Shown here piece after piece: positions 42,815 through 50,465 of a stretch of 64,000 nt of DNA. The stretch covers positions 1,572,001 to 1,636,000 of the forward strand of contig RHGM01000001.1 in NCBI GenBank assembly GCA_003724185.1. The letters run 5' to 3'. Every line of letters begins with the position of its first letter. Position 1 is the first letter of the stretch. The notes beneath the pieces were generated by a model. It was not told where the DNA came from. It did not search any database and saw only the letters and a list, made by a program, of their open reading frames with translations. The DNA comes from Porphyrobacter sp. IPPAS B-1204. GTDB lineage: Bacteria; Pseudomonadota; Alphaproteobacteria; Sphingomonadales; Sphingomonadaceae. The position numbers and the translations under genes were made by a program.

Positions 42815-43411
42815 ATGGCGCAAAAGCGAAATCTTTTCGGATGGCTGGCGCTCGTGGTCACGGCGGTGGCGGTCGAATTCTTCCAGCGAGGCAATCTTGG
42901 CGACCATATCCCTCTCGCGCTCACACTGGCCGGGGCCGCAGGCGGCGCAAGTCTGGGATGTTTCGCAGCAGCTGAAACCATACGCGCGAAAGCGAAGGTC
43001 AATGCCTTTGGAAAGTTCTCGCTGATTCTGCTGTGTCCGCTGGCCGGTCTGTTTTCCGGCACGCTGCTGATGCGGTCGCTGGTCTTGCAGGCCGCCTTTG
43101 TGGGGCTTCCCACCACCCCGCAGATCACCTCCCTTGAGGTCGAGGAGGCCGACCGGCAGCGCAAGCGGCGCTCCTCGGGCACGAATTACCGCTACGTCAT
43201 TTCCCTGCCCGACGGGCAGCGCAGCTTTCGCGTGCTGGTGGACAAGGCGCTTTACGAGAAAGTCGGGCCGAAAGAGCCTTGGCCGAAGGTGCATTGCGTT
43301 CGCTTGCCAGTCGAGACCGGGCGCTGGGGCATCAGGCGGGTGATGGGGCCGAACTACTTTGACCCACCGCTTGGTGTGCAGCACTATCGCCGTTGCGGCG
43401 AGGAACCCTAG
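42815..43411 (+). CDS. Hypothetical membrane protein
   Basis: 198 residues. Up to four hydrophobic stretches occupy residues 8-110, including LALVVTAVAVEFF and FSLILLCPLAGLFSG, followed by a basic soluble domain (RQRKRRSSGTNYRYVISLPDGQ, read as part of a beta-rich segment). The ATG lacks a clear ribosome site, so the start is uncertain. No family is recognised. Confidence 0.55.
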   Translation: MAQKRNLFGWLALVVTAVAVEFFQRGNLGDHIPLALTLAGAAGGASLGCFAAAETIRAKAKVNAFGKFSLILLCPLAGLFSGTLLMRSLVLQAAFVGLPTTPQITSLEVEEADRQRKRRSSGTNYRYVISLPDGQRSFRVLVDKALYEKVGPKEPWPKVHCVRLPVETGRWGIRRVMGPNYFDPPLGVQHYRRCGEEP

Positions 43412-43551
43412 GCGGCGCGCCGGAACCAATGGATCGTTGCCGTTCAGGCACCGCCCGCCCCTATACCTGACGAGAACCCCCCGCGCTGCGTTGCAATTCC
43501 ATGACGCGGCGCTAGGCGGGCTATGTCACGCAGCCTTGGGGATTCGCAGCG

Positions 43552-44487
43552 ATGAAGATCATGTCCGGCAATTCGAACCTGCCGCTGGCCCGCGCCATTG
43601 CGGCCTATCTCGAAATCCCGCTGACCGATGCCAGCGTGCGGCGTTTCTCGGACGAGGAAGTGTTCGTCGAAATCCACGAGAACGTGCGCGGCGAAGACGT
43701 GTTCGTTGTCCAGCCGACCAACTTCCCGGCGAACGACAACCTGATGGAACTGCTGATCTGCATTGACGCGCTGCGCCGCGCCTCGGCCAAGCGGATCACG
43801 GCGGTGGTGCCCTATTTCGGTTACGCCCGGCAGGACCGCAAGCCGGGGCCGCGCACGCCGATCTCGGCCAAGCTGGTAGCGAACCTGATCACCGAGGCCG
43901 GCGCTGACCGGATGCTGGCGGTGGACCTCCACGCCGGCCAGATCCAAGGCTTCTTCGATATTCCGACCGATAATCTGTATGCCGCGCCGGTGATGGCGGC
44001 GGATATACAGGCGCGGTATGGCGATCAGTCGCTGATGGTGGTCTCCCCCGACGTCGGCGGCGTGGTTCGCGCCCGCGCTCTCGCCAAGCGGCTCGACAAT
44101 GCCCCGCTCGCCATCGTCGACAAGCGCCGTGACCGTCCGGGCGAGAGCGAGGTGATGAACATCATCGGCGATGTCGAAGGGCGGCACTGCATCCTGATCG
44201 ATGACATCGTCGATTCGGGCGGCACCCTGTGCAACGCGGCCGAGGCGCTGCTGGAGGGCGGCGCGAAGTCGGTCGCGGCCTATATCACCCACGGCGTGCT
44301 GTCGGGCGGCGCGGTGGCGCGGATCAACGGGTCGAGCCTGAAAGAGCTGGTCATCACCGATTCGATCCGCCCGACCGAAGCCGCCGAAGCATCGGACCGC
44401 ATCCGCATCCTGCCCATCGCCCCGCTGGTGGGCGAGGCGATTCGGCGGATTGCCGATGAGAGTTCGGTCAGTTCATTGTTCGATTAA
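43552..44487 (+). CDS. prs: Ribose-phosphate pyrophosphokinase
   Basis: 311 residues, full length. It makes PRPP from ribose 5-phosphate and ATP for purine, pyrimidine, His, Trp and NAD synthesis. Visible motifs are [22 protein letters not shown], the flexible-loop region [15 protein letters not shown], and the PRPP-binding loop [11 protein letters not shown]. Usual cytosolic hexamer. The closing VSSLFD is the conserved C-terminus. An extragenic palindrome follows. Confidence 0.96.
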   Translation: MKIMSGNSNLPLARAIAAYLEIPLTDASVRRFSDEEVFVEIHENVRGEDVFVVQPTNFPANDNLMELLICIDALRRASAKRITAVVPYFGYARQDRKPGPRTPISAKLVANLITEAGADRMLAVDLHAGQIQGFFDIPTDNLYAAPVMAADIQARYGDQSLMVVSPDVGGVVRARALAKRLDNAPLAIVDKRRDRPGESEVMNIIGDVEGRHCILIDDIVDSGGTLCNAAEALLEGGAKSVAAYITHGVLSGGAVARINGSSLKELVITDSIRPTEAAEASDRIRILPIAPLVGEAIRRIADESSVSSLFD

Positions 44488-44490
44488 CAT

Positions 44491-44592
44491 CGTCATTGCG
44501 AGCTGCAGGCGAAGCAATCCATGGCCCAACCTCTCGGCAAGCGCCCGCGGCAGACAATGGATTGCCGCGTCGCTGCGCTCCTCGCAATGACG
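44491..44592. repeat. 102-bp extragenic palindromic repeat
   Basis: CGTCATTGCGAG (44491-44502) and CTCGCAATGACG (44581-44592) pair perfectly. Inner arms GCAATCCAT (44514-44522) and ATGGATTGC (44557-44565) also pair. This GTCATTGCGAG...GCAATCC palindrome is a repeat type seen across several bacterial phyla. It fills the gap between prs and the next gene and can fold as a terminator. Confidence 0.8.
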
Positions 44593-44605
44593 AAGGGGTG
44601 AAGCA

Positions 44606-44953
44606 ATGTTCGACCCCGTCGAAGTGCGAGGCCTGCTGATTGAAGCTGCCCGCACGCGGCAGGTGTTCACCTACGGCGCGCTTCTGAACATACTCGGCCA
44701 CGCCTTCACCCGCCCGCTTATGCGCCAGCTGTGCAAGGTGCTCGACCGCATCGACGAGGATGGCCGCGTGGCGGGCGAGCCCGGCCTCGCCGTGCTGGTG
44801 GTGCGCCAGTCCGATGGCCTTCCCGGCCAAGGCTGGTTCGTCAGCCGCACCGGCGTTTACGATGATTTGCCGCTGGAATGGGAGGGGCTGGAGGCCCGCC
44901 GCTACACCGAGGCTCGACAGGCCGAAGCCTTCGATTATTGGGGAGCGCCATGA
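44606..44953 (+). CDS. Conserved hypothetical protein
   Basis: 115 residues, soluble, starting at an ATG just beyond the palindromic repeat with GGGGTGA upstream. The sequence (VRGLLIEAARTRQVFTYGALL, RQLCKVLDRIDEDGR, LAVLVVRQSDGLPGQGWF) resembles small proteins of sphingomonads with a winged-helix/endonuclease-like alpha-beta pattern, but I cannot assign a function. The stop overlaps the next start by four bases (ATGA). Confidence 0.75.
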   Translation: MFDPVEVRGLLIEAARTRQVFTYGALLNILGHAFTRPLMRQLCKVLDRIDEDGRVAGEPGLAVLVVRQSDGLPGQGWFVSRTGVYDDLPLEWEGLEARRYTEARQAEAFDYWGAP

Positions 44954-45555
44954 CCGCTCCTGAAGACCGCAACCGGGGCACGCGCCGCCTGCATCTGGCG
45001 AGCGGTGCGCTGATCGGTGCCTTTGCGGCGCTGCATATCGGCAACCACGTCGCGATGTTCGCCGGGCAGCAGGCGCATATCGCCATAATGGAGGCGCTGC
45101 GCCCGTTTTACCGCAACCCGGTGGCTGAAACGCTGTTGATGCTGGCGCTCGCTTTCCAACTGGGTTCCGGCTTGGCGATGATCTGGCGCACCCGGGCCGA
45201 ACCGCGCAAGGGGCTTGCCCGCTGGCAGGCGATTTCGGGCGGGGTGCTCGCGCTGTTCATCGTCAACCATGTCGGTGCGGTGTGGGCCGGGCGGTTGGTG
45301 ATGGGGCTCGACACCAATTACCACTTCGCCGCCGCCGGTTTCCATGCGGGGCTGGCGGCATTCTTCGTTCCGTACTATTTTCTGGGCGTCGCCGCGCTGT
45401 TCGTTCATGCCGCTTGCGCCTTGGCGTGGCGGACGCGCAGCAGGTTGCTGCCGCTGCTTGTCGCCGGGTCTGGCATCGGCCTTGCCGCCGGGTTCGTCAC
45501 TGTCATGGCGAGCGATCCGGCGATCCCCGACCGCTATCTGGAAAGTTTCCCATGA
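44950..45555 (+). CDS. Hypothetical five-helix membrane protein with conserved histidines
   Basis: 201 residues with about five transmembrane segments (13-32, 58-76, 90-110, 125-150, 165-190). Histidines lie inside or at the edge of helices: LHIGNHVAMF, IVNHVGAVW, YHFAAAGFHAG. The pattern recalls b-type haem-binding membrane anchors such as the succinate dehydrogenase cytochrome subunit fold; haem binding is only an inference. It is coupled by four-base overlaps to the genes on both sides. Confidence 0.7.
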   Translation: MTAPEDRNRGTRRLHLASGALIGAFAALHIGNHVAMFAGQQAHIAIMEALRPFYRNPVAETLLMLALAFQLGSGLAMIWRTRAEPRKGLARWQAISGGVLALFIVNHVGAVWAGRLVMGLDTNYHFAAAGFHAGLAAFFVPYYFLGVAALFVHAACALAWRTRSRLLPLLVAGSGIGLAAGFVTVMASDPAIPDRYLESFP

Positions 45556-46322
45556 CCGATAAAGACATCGCCCTCGCCTTGCGCCTTGCCGATGTGGCAG
45601 GTGCGGCCATCCGCCCCCTGTTCCGCGGACAGTGGAGCGAGGAGAAAAAGGCCGACCGCAGCTTCGTCACCGAAGCGGATCGCGCTGCCGAAGCCGCGAT
45701 GCGGCGCCTGATCGAAGCCGAATTCTCCGCCGACGGAATCATCGGCGAGGAATATGGCACCCGCAACGAAGGCGCGGGCCGCCAGTGGGTGCTCGATCCG
45801 ATTGACGGCACCACGAGCTTCATCGCTGGCCGCCCGATCTTCGGCACGCTGATCGCGCTGCTTCAGGATGGCTGGCCGGTGCTGGGCATCATCGACCAGC
45901 CGATTGCGGGCGAACGCTGGGTGGGCCGCATCGGCCAGCCGACTTTGTTCAACGGCAAGCCCGCCACGGCGCGGCCCCTCAAGGAGCTGGGTGACGCGGT
46001 GCTCGCCACCACCAGCCCGCACCTGTTCACCAATGAAGAGGCCGACGCCTTCATGTCGGTGGCGAAGCAGGTGGCGGAAAAGAAGATCGTCTTCGGCGGG
46101 GACTGCTACAATTACGGCCTGGTCGCCAGCGGGCACGTGGACGTGGTGATCGAGGCGGGGCTGAAGCTCTATGACTATGCCGCGCTCGTCCCCGTGGTCG
46201 AGGGCGCAGGCGGGATCATGGCCGACTGGCAGGGCAACCCTCTCGACGCGGCAAGCGACGGGACAGTGATCGCGCTGGGCGATCCGGCGCGGCTGGAAGA
46301 TGTGCTTGATGCGATGGGTTAG
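45552..46322 (+). CDS. hisN: Inositol monophosphatase family phosphatase, histidinol-phosphatase-like
   Basis: 256 residues. Mg-dependent phosphatase of the IMPase superfamily; the alphaproteobacterial HisN subfamily dephosphorylates histidinol phosphate. Metal ligands are in IIGEEYG, the signature VLDPIDGTTSF, and the C-terminal YDYAALVPVVEGAGG. The HisN assignment rests on the shape of the sequence (GRPIFGTLIALL, GDCYNYGLVASGHVD), and a general IMPase remains possible. No other his genes are adjacent. It overlaps its upstream neighbour by four bases and the downstream fragment by 14. Confidence 0.85.
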   Translation: MTDKDIALALRLADVAGAAIRPLFRGQWSEEKKADRSFVTEADRAAEAAMRRLIEAEFSADGIIGEEYGTRNEGAGRQWVLDPIDGTTSFIAGRPIFGTLIALLQDGWPVLGIIDQPIAGERWVGRIGQPTLFNGKPATARPLKELGDAVLATTSPHLFTNEEADAFMSVAKQVAEKKIVFGGDCYNYGLVASGHVDVVIEAGLKLYDYAALVPVVEGAGGIMADWQGNPLDAASDGTVIALGDPARLEDVLDAMG

Positions 46323-46464
46323 GCCCATCCTCCTCGCCTGCCTGCTGGCATGCGCGACCCTGTTCGCGATACCGTCGGTGCAAGCTGAAACCGTGCCCAC
46401 CTACGAATTCGTGCTTCAGGTCGACAGCGCCAAGCTGACCGAGGGGGCCGGGGGGGTCGGATGA
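46309..46464 (+). pseudogene. N-terminal fragment of a frameshifted SecDF-head secreted protein
   Basis: A 51-residue frame supplies the signal peptide (RPILLACLLACATLFAIPSVQA) and the first beta strand (PTYEFVLQVDSAKLTEGAG). It ends at a TGA just after a run of seven Gs at 46450-46456. Deleting one G joins it seamlessly to the downstream SecD-like frame (...GGSDDIDAAMPAAIA). It overlaps the end of the upstream phosphatase gene, as do the other coupled genes here. Confidence 0.75.
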
Positions 46465-46477
46465 CATCGATGCCGCC

Positions 46478-47086
46478 ATGCCAGCGGCCATCGCGGTTGC
46501 CACACGGCGGCTCGAAGGGCTCGATCCGCCAGCCGCGCTGACCCATGAAGGCAAGGGCCGCCTTGTTGTGCGCATCACGCACGCCGATGCGCCGCGCATC
46601 GTCCGCGATGTGTTCGGCATCGTGGGTGACCTCGATTTCCTGCTGGTGGACATGGACGCGGCACCAAAGGATGTGGCGGAGGGCATCGCCCGGCCCGGAA
46701 GCGCGATCTACCCGATGGAGAACGGAGGCCCGCCGATAGCCGTGCGGCTTGACGGCGGCGTGTCGGGAGAGCGGTTGGTGCATGTGGTGGCAAGCATTGA
46801 CGCCGACACCGGCCAATCTGTCATCCGGTTGCAGTTCGACCAAAAGGGGACGGAGGCTTTCGCTGACTTTACCGGCGCCAATGTGGGGCTGCGTATCGCT
46901 ATCGTTCTGGACGGCGAAGTGCTGACGGCGCCCACCATTCAGGAGGCGATCCGCAGCGGGGACGTGCAGATTTCCGGCAATTTTACCCATGACGACGCCA
47001 ACCAGCTCGCCATCGCGCTGCGCTCCGGCGCGCTGCCCACGCCGTTCTCACTGGTCGCCGAACGGATCATCGCCCCCTCCCCCTGA
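46478..47086 (+). CDS. SecD P1 head-subdomain-like protein (5' part out of frame)
   Basis: 202 residues. The sequence matches the periplasmic P1 head subdomain of SecD: AVRLDGG, VIRLQFDQKGTEAFADFTGANVGLRIAIVLDGEV (in part), APTIQEAIRSGDVQISGNF, ANQLAIALRSGALPTPF. Full SecD transmembrane segments are absent, so this is a free-standing head domain, presumably exported by the signal peptide encoded in the preceding frame. The ATG used here has no ribosome site; the natural start is almost certainly in the upstream frame, one base out of register at a G7 tract. Function is unknown. Confidence 0.75.
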   Translation: MPAAIAVATRRLEGLDPPAALTHEGKGRLVVRITHADAPRIVRDVFGIVGDLDFLLVDMDAAPKDVAEGIARPGSAIYPMENGGPPIAVRLDGGVSGERLVHVVASIDADTGQSVIRLQFDQKGTEAFADFTGANVGLRIAIVLDGEVLTAPTIQEAIRSGDVQISGNFTHDDANQLAIALRSGALPTPFSLVAERIIAPSP

Positions 47087-47225
47087 CAGGCCGCGCTGGC
47101 GTTGCAGCCGCGCAACATCCCCTAACCTAAACAACAGCCTAGTCCGATAGGCCATAGCCACAGCATTTTCTTCGATTAAGGCCCCGCCGTCCAAATCCGG
47201 ACAGGTTCGCAACCCAAAGGTACTT

Positions 47226-47810
47226 ATGAAGAAGATGATCCTTGCCGCCGCGCTTGGCGCTGGCCTGGCAACCCCTGCTTTCGCGCAGGACGCAGACACC
47301 TCGACCGCCCGCGACGGTTTCCGCATCGAAGCCCGCGCCACCTATGAAACGCCGACTGTCAGCAGCATCGAAGAAGACGATGATGTGTTCAAGATCGGCA
47401 GCGCCTTCGCCTTCGGCGCCGAAGCCGGGTTCGACATTGCGGTGAGCAACTCGGTCGTTGTCGGCCCTTACGCGCAGTACGAAGTTTCGACCGTTGAATC
47501 CTGCGAAGCTGGCTTCTGCCTGAGCGCGGGCGGCTATCTTGAAGCCGGCCTGCATGTCGGCCTCGCAACCGGCGCCGATGGTCAGGTCTATGGCAAGGTC
47601 GGCTATGCCGATCAGAGCTTCGACTTCTCGGGTCCGGGTCTCAACGTGTCCGAAAGCGGTTCGGGCTTTGCCTTTGCGCTCGGCTACGAGCACAGCTTTG
47701 GCGCAAACTTCTACGGCCGCGTCGAAGGCGGATATGCCGATCTTGGCGAAGTCTTCACCATCAACACCCAGCGCCGCCACTTCGGCGTCGCGCTTGGCGC
47801 ACGCTTTTAA
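47226..47810 (+). CDS. Outer membrane beta-barrel protein
   Basis: 194 residues. A clear signal peptide (KKMILAAALGAGLATPAFAQ) is followed by alternating amphipathic beta strands and a C-terminal Phe, the signature for BAM-mediated insertion. The pattern (GAEAGFDIAV, YLEAGLHVGLATG, GSGFAFALGYEHSF, RRHFGVALGARF) is of the small 8-strand opacity/OmpA-like porin class. Two cysteines lie in a probable surface loop (SCEAGFCLS). Function is probably structural or adhesive. The gene is followed by a convergent terminator hairpin. Confidence 0.85.
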   Translation: MKKMILAAALGAGLATPAFAQDADTSTARDGFRIEARATYETPTVSSIEEDDDVFKIGSAFAFGAEAGFDIAVSNSVVVGPYAQYEVSTVESCEAGFCLSAGGYLEAGLHVGLATGADGQVYGKVGYADQSFDFSGPGLNVSESGSGFAFALGYEHSFGANFYGRVEGGYADLGEVFTINTQRRHFGVALGARF

Positions 47811-47819
47811 GCAATGGCA

Positions 47820-47849
47820 GGGGTGGTTCCGGGCGACCGGAGCCGCCCC
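47820..47849. terminator. Bidirectional terminator with GCGA loop
   Basis: A 13-bp stem (47820-47832 with 47837-47849, two G-U type mismatches) closes a GNRA-type GCGA tetraloop between the convergent barrel protein and NTF2-like genes. Confidence 0.65.
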
Positions 47850-47852
47850 GCC

Positions 47853-48239
47853 TCACGCCCGCGCAGCGACTTCGGCGGCGTCGAAATAGTGGATGCGCAG
47901 GGTTTTGAGCAGGCCGTCCTCGAAGGTTCCGGCCTCGCACACGGTCTGGCTGAAGGGCGCTGAACCGTCCTTGGGGTGCATGGTGAGCGTGAGGACGACA
48001 ACCGCGTGGGTATCCCCGCCGGTGATGTCGTGGATATCGACCTTGGCCTCGGCCCAGGTGCCATACATCGCGGCGGCGCAGCGTTGCAGCGCTTCCTTGC
48101 CCCGCCACTCGCCCGCAAAGGGTAGGCTGCCAGCTTCGTACAGCACGAAATCGGGGTGGAGCAGGCTTTCGACCGTGTCCCAGTCCCGCGCCCCGGCAGC
48201 GGCATAGACCGCAGCGAGCATGTCACGAGGATTGCCCAC
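47853..48239 (-). CDS. NTF2/SnoaL-like protein
   Basis: 128 residues of the cone-shaped NTF2-like alpha+beta fold: MLAAVYAAAGARDWDTVESLLHPDFVLYEAG opens the domain, then GEWRGKEALQRCAA and a beta sheet with VDIHDITGGDTHAVVVLTL. Members act as small isomerases, hydratases or binding proteins. I start it at GTG, which has GAAGG eight bases upstream; an ATG at 48257 would overlap the lipoyl gene stop. It is the last gene of the dehydrogenase operon, so a role on the same substrate is likely but undefined. Confidence 0.8.
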   Translation of the reverse strand: MGNPRDMLAAVYAAAGARDWDTVESLLHPDFVLYEAGSLPFAGEWRGKEALQRCAAAMYGTWAEAKVDIHDITGGDTHAVVVLTLTMHPKDGSAPFSQTVCEAGTFEDGLLKTLRIHYFDAAEVAARA

Positions 48240-48243
48240 CCGA

Positions 48244-48480
48244 TCAGCCTTCGGCAATCGTGCCGATCAGATCGCCAACCTTGTAGACCGCGCCTTCCTC
48301 GCCGGTGGGATGGATGATCCCGCTGGCCTGGGCTTCGATCTCGGTGGTGCTCTTGTCGGTTTCGACGGTGTAGATGATGTCGCCCTTTTCCACGCGCTCG
48401 CCCTCGCCGAACATCCATTCAACGAGGGTCATTTCGACCGCGCTCATGCCGAGCTTGGGGATGCGGATTTCGGATGCCAT
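48244..48480 (-). CDS. Stand-alone lipoyl-domain protein
   Basis: 78 residues: one complete lipoyl/biotinyl attachment domain and nothing else. The modified lysine is Lys43 in ETDKSTTE, the lipoyl-type context of E2 proteins (biotin carriers usually have MKM). The two glycines flanking the beta barrel (PKLGMS, VYKVGDLIG) are present. E2 acyltransferases normally carry 250-300 further residues (peripheral-subunit-binding and catalytic domains), absent here and with no remnant downstream. It probably serves as a mobile lipoyl carrier for the E1 encoded immediately upstream. Confidence 0.9.
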   Translation of the reverse strand: MASEIRIPKLGMSAVEMTLVEWMFGEGERVEKGDIIYTVETDKSTTEIEAQASGIIHPTGEEGAVYKVGDLIGTIAEG

Positions 48481-48481
48481 C

Positions 48482-49468
48482 TTAGACCTTACCTACCGAT
48501 GCCTTGATCTGGGCGACGATGTCCGACTTCTGCGGAATCCATGCCTGTTCGAGGTGCGAGGCGAAAGGCACGGCGGAGAACGTTCCGCCAATGCGCCGCA
48601 CCGGGCCTTTCAGGCTGTCCCAGCACTTTTCCTGAATGTTGGCGGCGATTTCCGCGCCGGTCCCGAAGGGCCGGACCGCTTCGTGCAGGGTGATGGCGCG
48701 GCCGGTCTTGCGCACCGACGCCAGTACGGTCGCTTCATCGTACGGAGCGATGGTGCGCAGGTCGATCACCTCGACGCTGATGCCTTCCTTGGCCAGATCA
48801 TCCGCCACCGCCAGCGCATCGAGCACGGTGCGGCCATAGGTGATGAGGCTGATATCGGTGCCTTCCCGCGCAATCGCCGCCTTGCCGAGCGGGACGCGGT
48901 AACCCGGGCCGGGATCTTCCGCCTTGAGGCCGTAGCACAGGATGTTCTCGATGAAGATCACCGGGTCATTGGCGTCAATCGAGGCGCGCATCAGTCCGCG
49001 TGCATCGGCGGGGTTGCTCGGCGTCACCACATGAATGCCCGCGACGTGGGCGAACCACGCCTCCAACATGTCCGAGTGCTGCCCGCCAAAGCCGACGCCG
49101 ACGCCGGTGGTGGTGCGGATCACCATCGGGCACGGGGTCTGCCCGCCCGACATGAAGCGCAGCTTGGCGGCGTGGTTCACAATCTGGTCCATGCACACGC
49201 CGACGAAGTTCATTAGCATGATCTCGGCAATCGGGCGCTGGCCCGCGAGCGCCGCGCCCACCGCCGCGCCGATGATCGCGGTTTCGGAGATCGGCGTGGC
49301 GCGGATGCGGTGTTCGCCATACTTCTCGGTCAGGCCCGAGGTGACCTTGAACACCCCGCCGCCCTGCTTGGCGGACACATCCTCACCAAGGCAGAACACG
49401 CCCGGATCGTCGGCCATCGCCTCGTCAATTGCGAGGTTCAGCGCCTGGGTCATGGTGATCTGGGCCAT
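48482..49468 (-). CDS. 2-oxoacid/acetoin-type dehydrogenase E1 component, beta subunit
   Basis: 328 residues, transketolase central and C-terminal domains. Typical motifs are FCLGEDVSAKQGG, ATPISETAIIGAAVGAALAG, the TPP pyrimidine-contact region MNFVGVCMDQIVNHAAK, and HSDMLEAWFAHVAGIHVV with an active-site His. The C-terminal fold has TYGRTVLDAL and VIDLRTIAPYD. With the alpha subunit it forms the alpha2beta2 TPP enzyme. The closest named families are acetoin and pyruvate dehydrogenase E1; substrate is not resolved. Its start overlaps the alpha-subunit stop by one base. Confidence 0.92.
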   Translation of the reverse strand: MAQITMTQALNLAIDEAMADDPGVFCLGEDVSAKQGGGVFKVTSGLTEKYGEHRIRATPISETAIIGAAVGAALAGQRPIAEIMLMNFVGVCMDQIVNHAAKLRFMSGGQTPCPMVIRTTTGVGVGFGGQHSDMLEAWFAHVAGIHVVTPSNPADARGLMRASIDANDPVIFIENILCYGLKAEDPGPGYRVPLGKAAIAREGTDISLITYGRTVLDALAVADDLAKEGISVEVIDLRTIAPYDEATVLASVRKTGRAITLHEAVRPFGTGAEIAANIQEKCWDSLKGPVRRIGGTFSAVPFASHLEQAWIPQKSDIVAQIKASVGKV

Positions 49469-50436
49469 CAGGCGGTCTCCTCCAGCACGTCTTTGTAGAT
49501 TTCGTCGGTATCGGGCAGCGGCGCTGCCAGCGCGTGCTCGACCGCCGCGTTGATCTGCGCGTCGATGTCAGCAACGATCGCGTCCAGTTCTTCCTCGGTG
49601 AACTGGTAATCGAGCATCACCTGCCGCAGCTTGGGCAGCGGGTCTTCCGCCTTCATCTCGGCGATGTGTTCGGGCGGCATGTAGCTGAAGTCCGAGCCGA
49701 AGAAGTGACCCATCATGCGGTAGCACATGGCCTCGACCAGCGTCGGCCCTTCACCGGCGCGGGCGCGGGCCACGGCTTCCTGCATCGCGGGGTAGATCTG
49801 GTGGACGTCATTGCCGTCAACCGTCACGCCCTTCATCCCGTAACCCGCCGCGCGGGTGGCGATGTTGGGGCTGTCGGTGTGGTCGGCATAGGCCGTGTGT
49901 TCGCCATAGCGGTTGTTCTGGCACAGGAAGATGACCGGCAACTTGTACAGCTGGGCCATGTTCATCGCTTCGTGGAAGCCGCCGATATTGGCCGCGCCGT
50001 CGCCGAAGCTGACCAGCGTCACGCGGCCATCGCCATTGTTCTGGCTCGCCATCGCAAGGCCGTTGGCGATGGGGAGGCCCGACCCGACCACCCCCGTCGT
50101 CACCATGATCCCCGTCTCGGGATCGGTGATGTGCATGGTGCCGCCCTTGCCCTTGCAGGTGCCGGTCGCCTTGCCGAGGCATTCGCCCCACCACTTTTCC
50201 ATCGGGATGCCCTTGGCGGTCTGCTCGCCCTGCCCGCGATAGGTGCAGACGACGTAGTCTTCCTTCTCCAGCGCCGCCATCGCCGCGGCAGAGACCAGCT
50301 CCTGACCGCGCACGCAGTAATACATCACCGCCACCTTGCCGCCCATCAAGAGCTCGCGGAACTTCTCGTCGGTGCGGTTCACCTTCATCGTGCGGGTGTA
50401 GATGTCGAGCAGCTTGTCGCGGTCGATCTGGGCCAT
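49468..50436 (-). CDS. 2-oxoacid/acetoin-type dehydrogenase E1 component, alpha subunit
   Basis: 322 residues. It carries the TPP-diphosphate and Mg site GDGAANIGGFHEAMNMA with the terminating QNN, and the substrate-side RGQE and TGVVGSGLPIANGLA blocks. Decarboxylates a 2-oxo acid (or cleaves acetoin) and passes the acyl group to lipoate. The region after GHFFGSDFSYM lacks the usual SDP...YR form of pyruvate dehydrogenase E1-alpha, which argues for a different substrate. I chose the ATG with GAAGG eight bases upstream over an earlier GTG. It follows the SDR gene in the same operon. Confidence 0.92.
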   Translation of the reverse strand: MAQIDRDKLLDIYTRTMKVNRTDEKFRELLMGGKVAVMYYCVRGQELVSAAAMAALEKEDYVVCTYRGQGEQTAKGIPMEKWWGECLGKATGTCKGKGGTMHITDPETGIMVTTGVVGSGLPIANGLAMASQNNGDGRVTLVSFGDGAANIGGFHEAMNMAQLYKLPVIFLCQNNRYGEHTAYADHTDSPNIATRAAGYGMKGVTVDGNDVHQIYPAMQEAVARARAGEGPTLVEAMCYRMMGHFFGSDFSYMPPEHIAEMKAEDPLPKLRQVMLDYQFTEEELDAIVADIDAQINAAVEHALAAPLPDTDEIYKDVLEETA

Positions 50437-50465
50437 GTCTGTCACCTTCGTAGGGTAAGCGGAGA

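Noticed and set aside
48244..48480. Biotin carrier protein of a carboxylase
   Set aside because: The lysine context is ETDKS, typical of lipoyl domains, not the MKM of biotin carriers, and E1 subunits are adjacent instead of carboxylase subunits.
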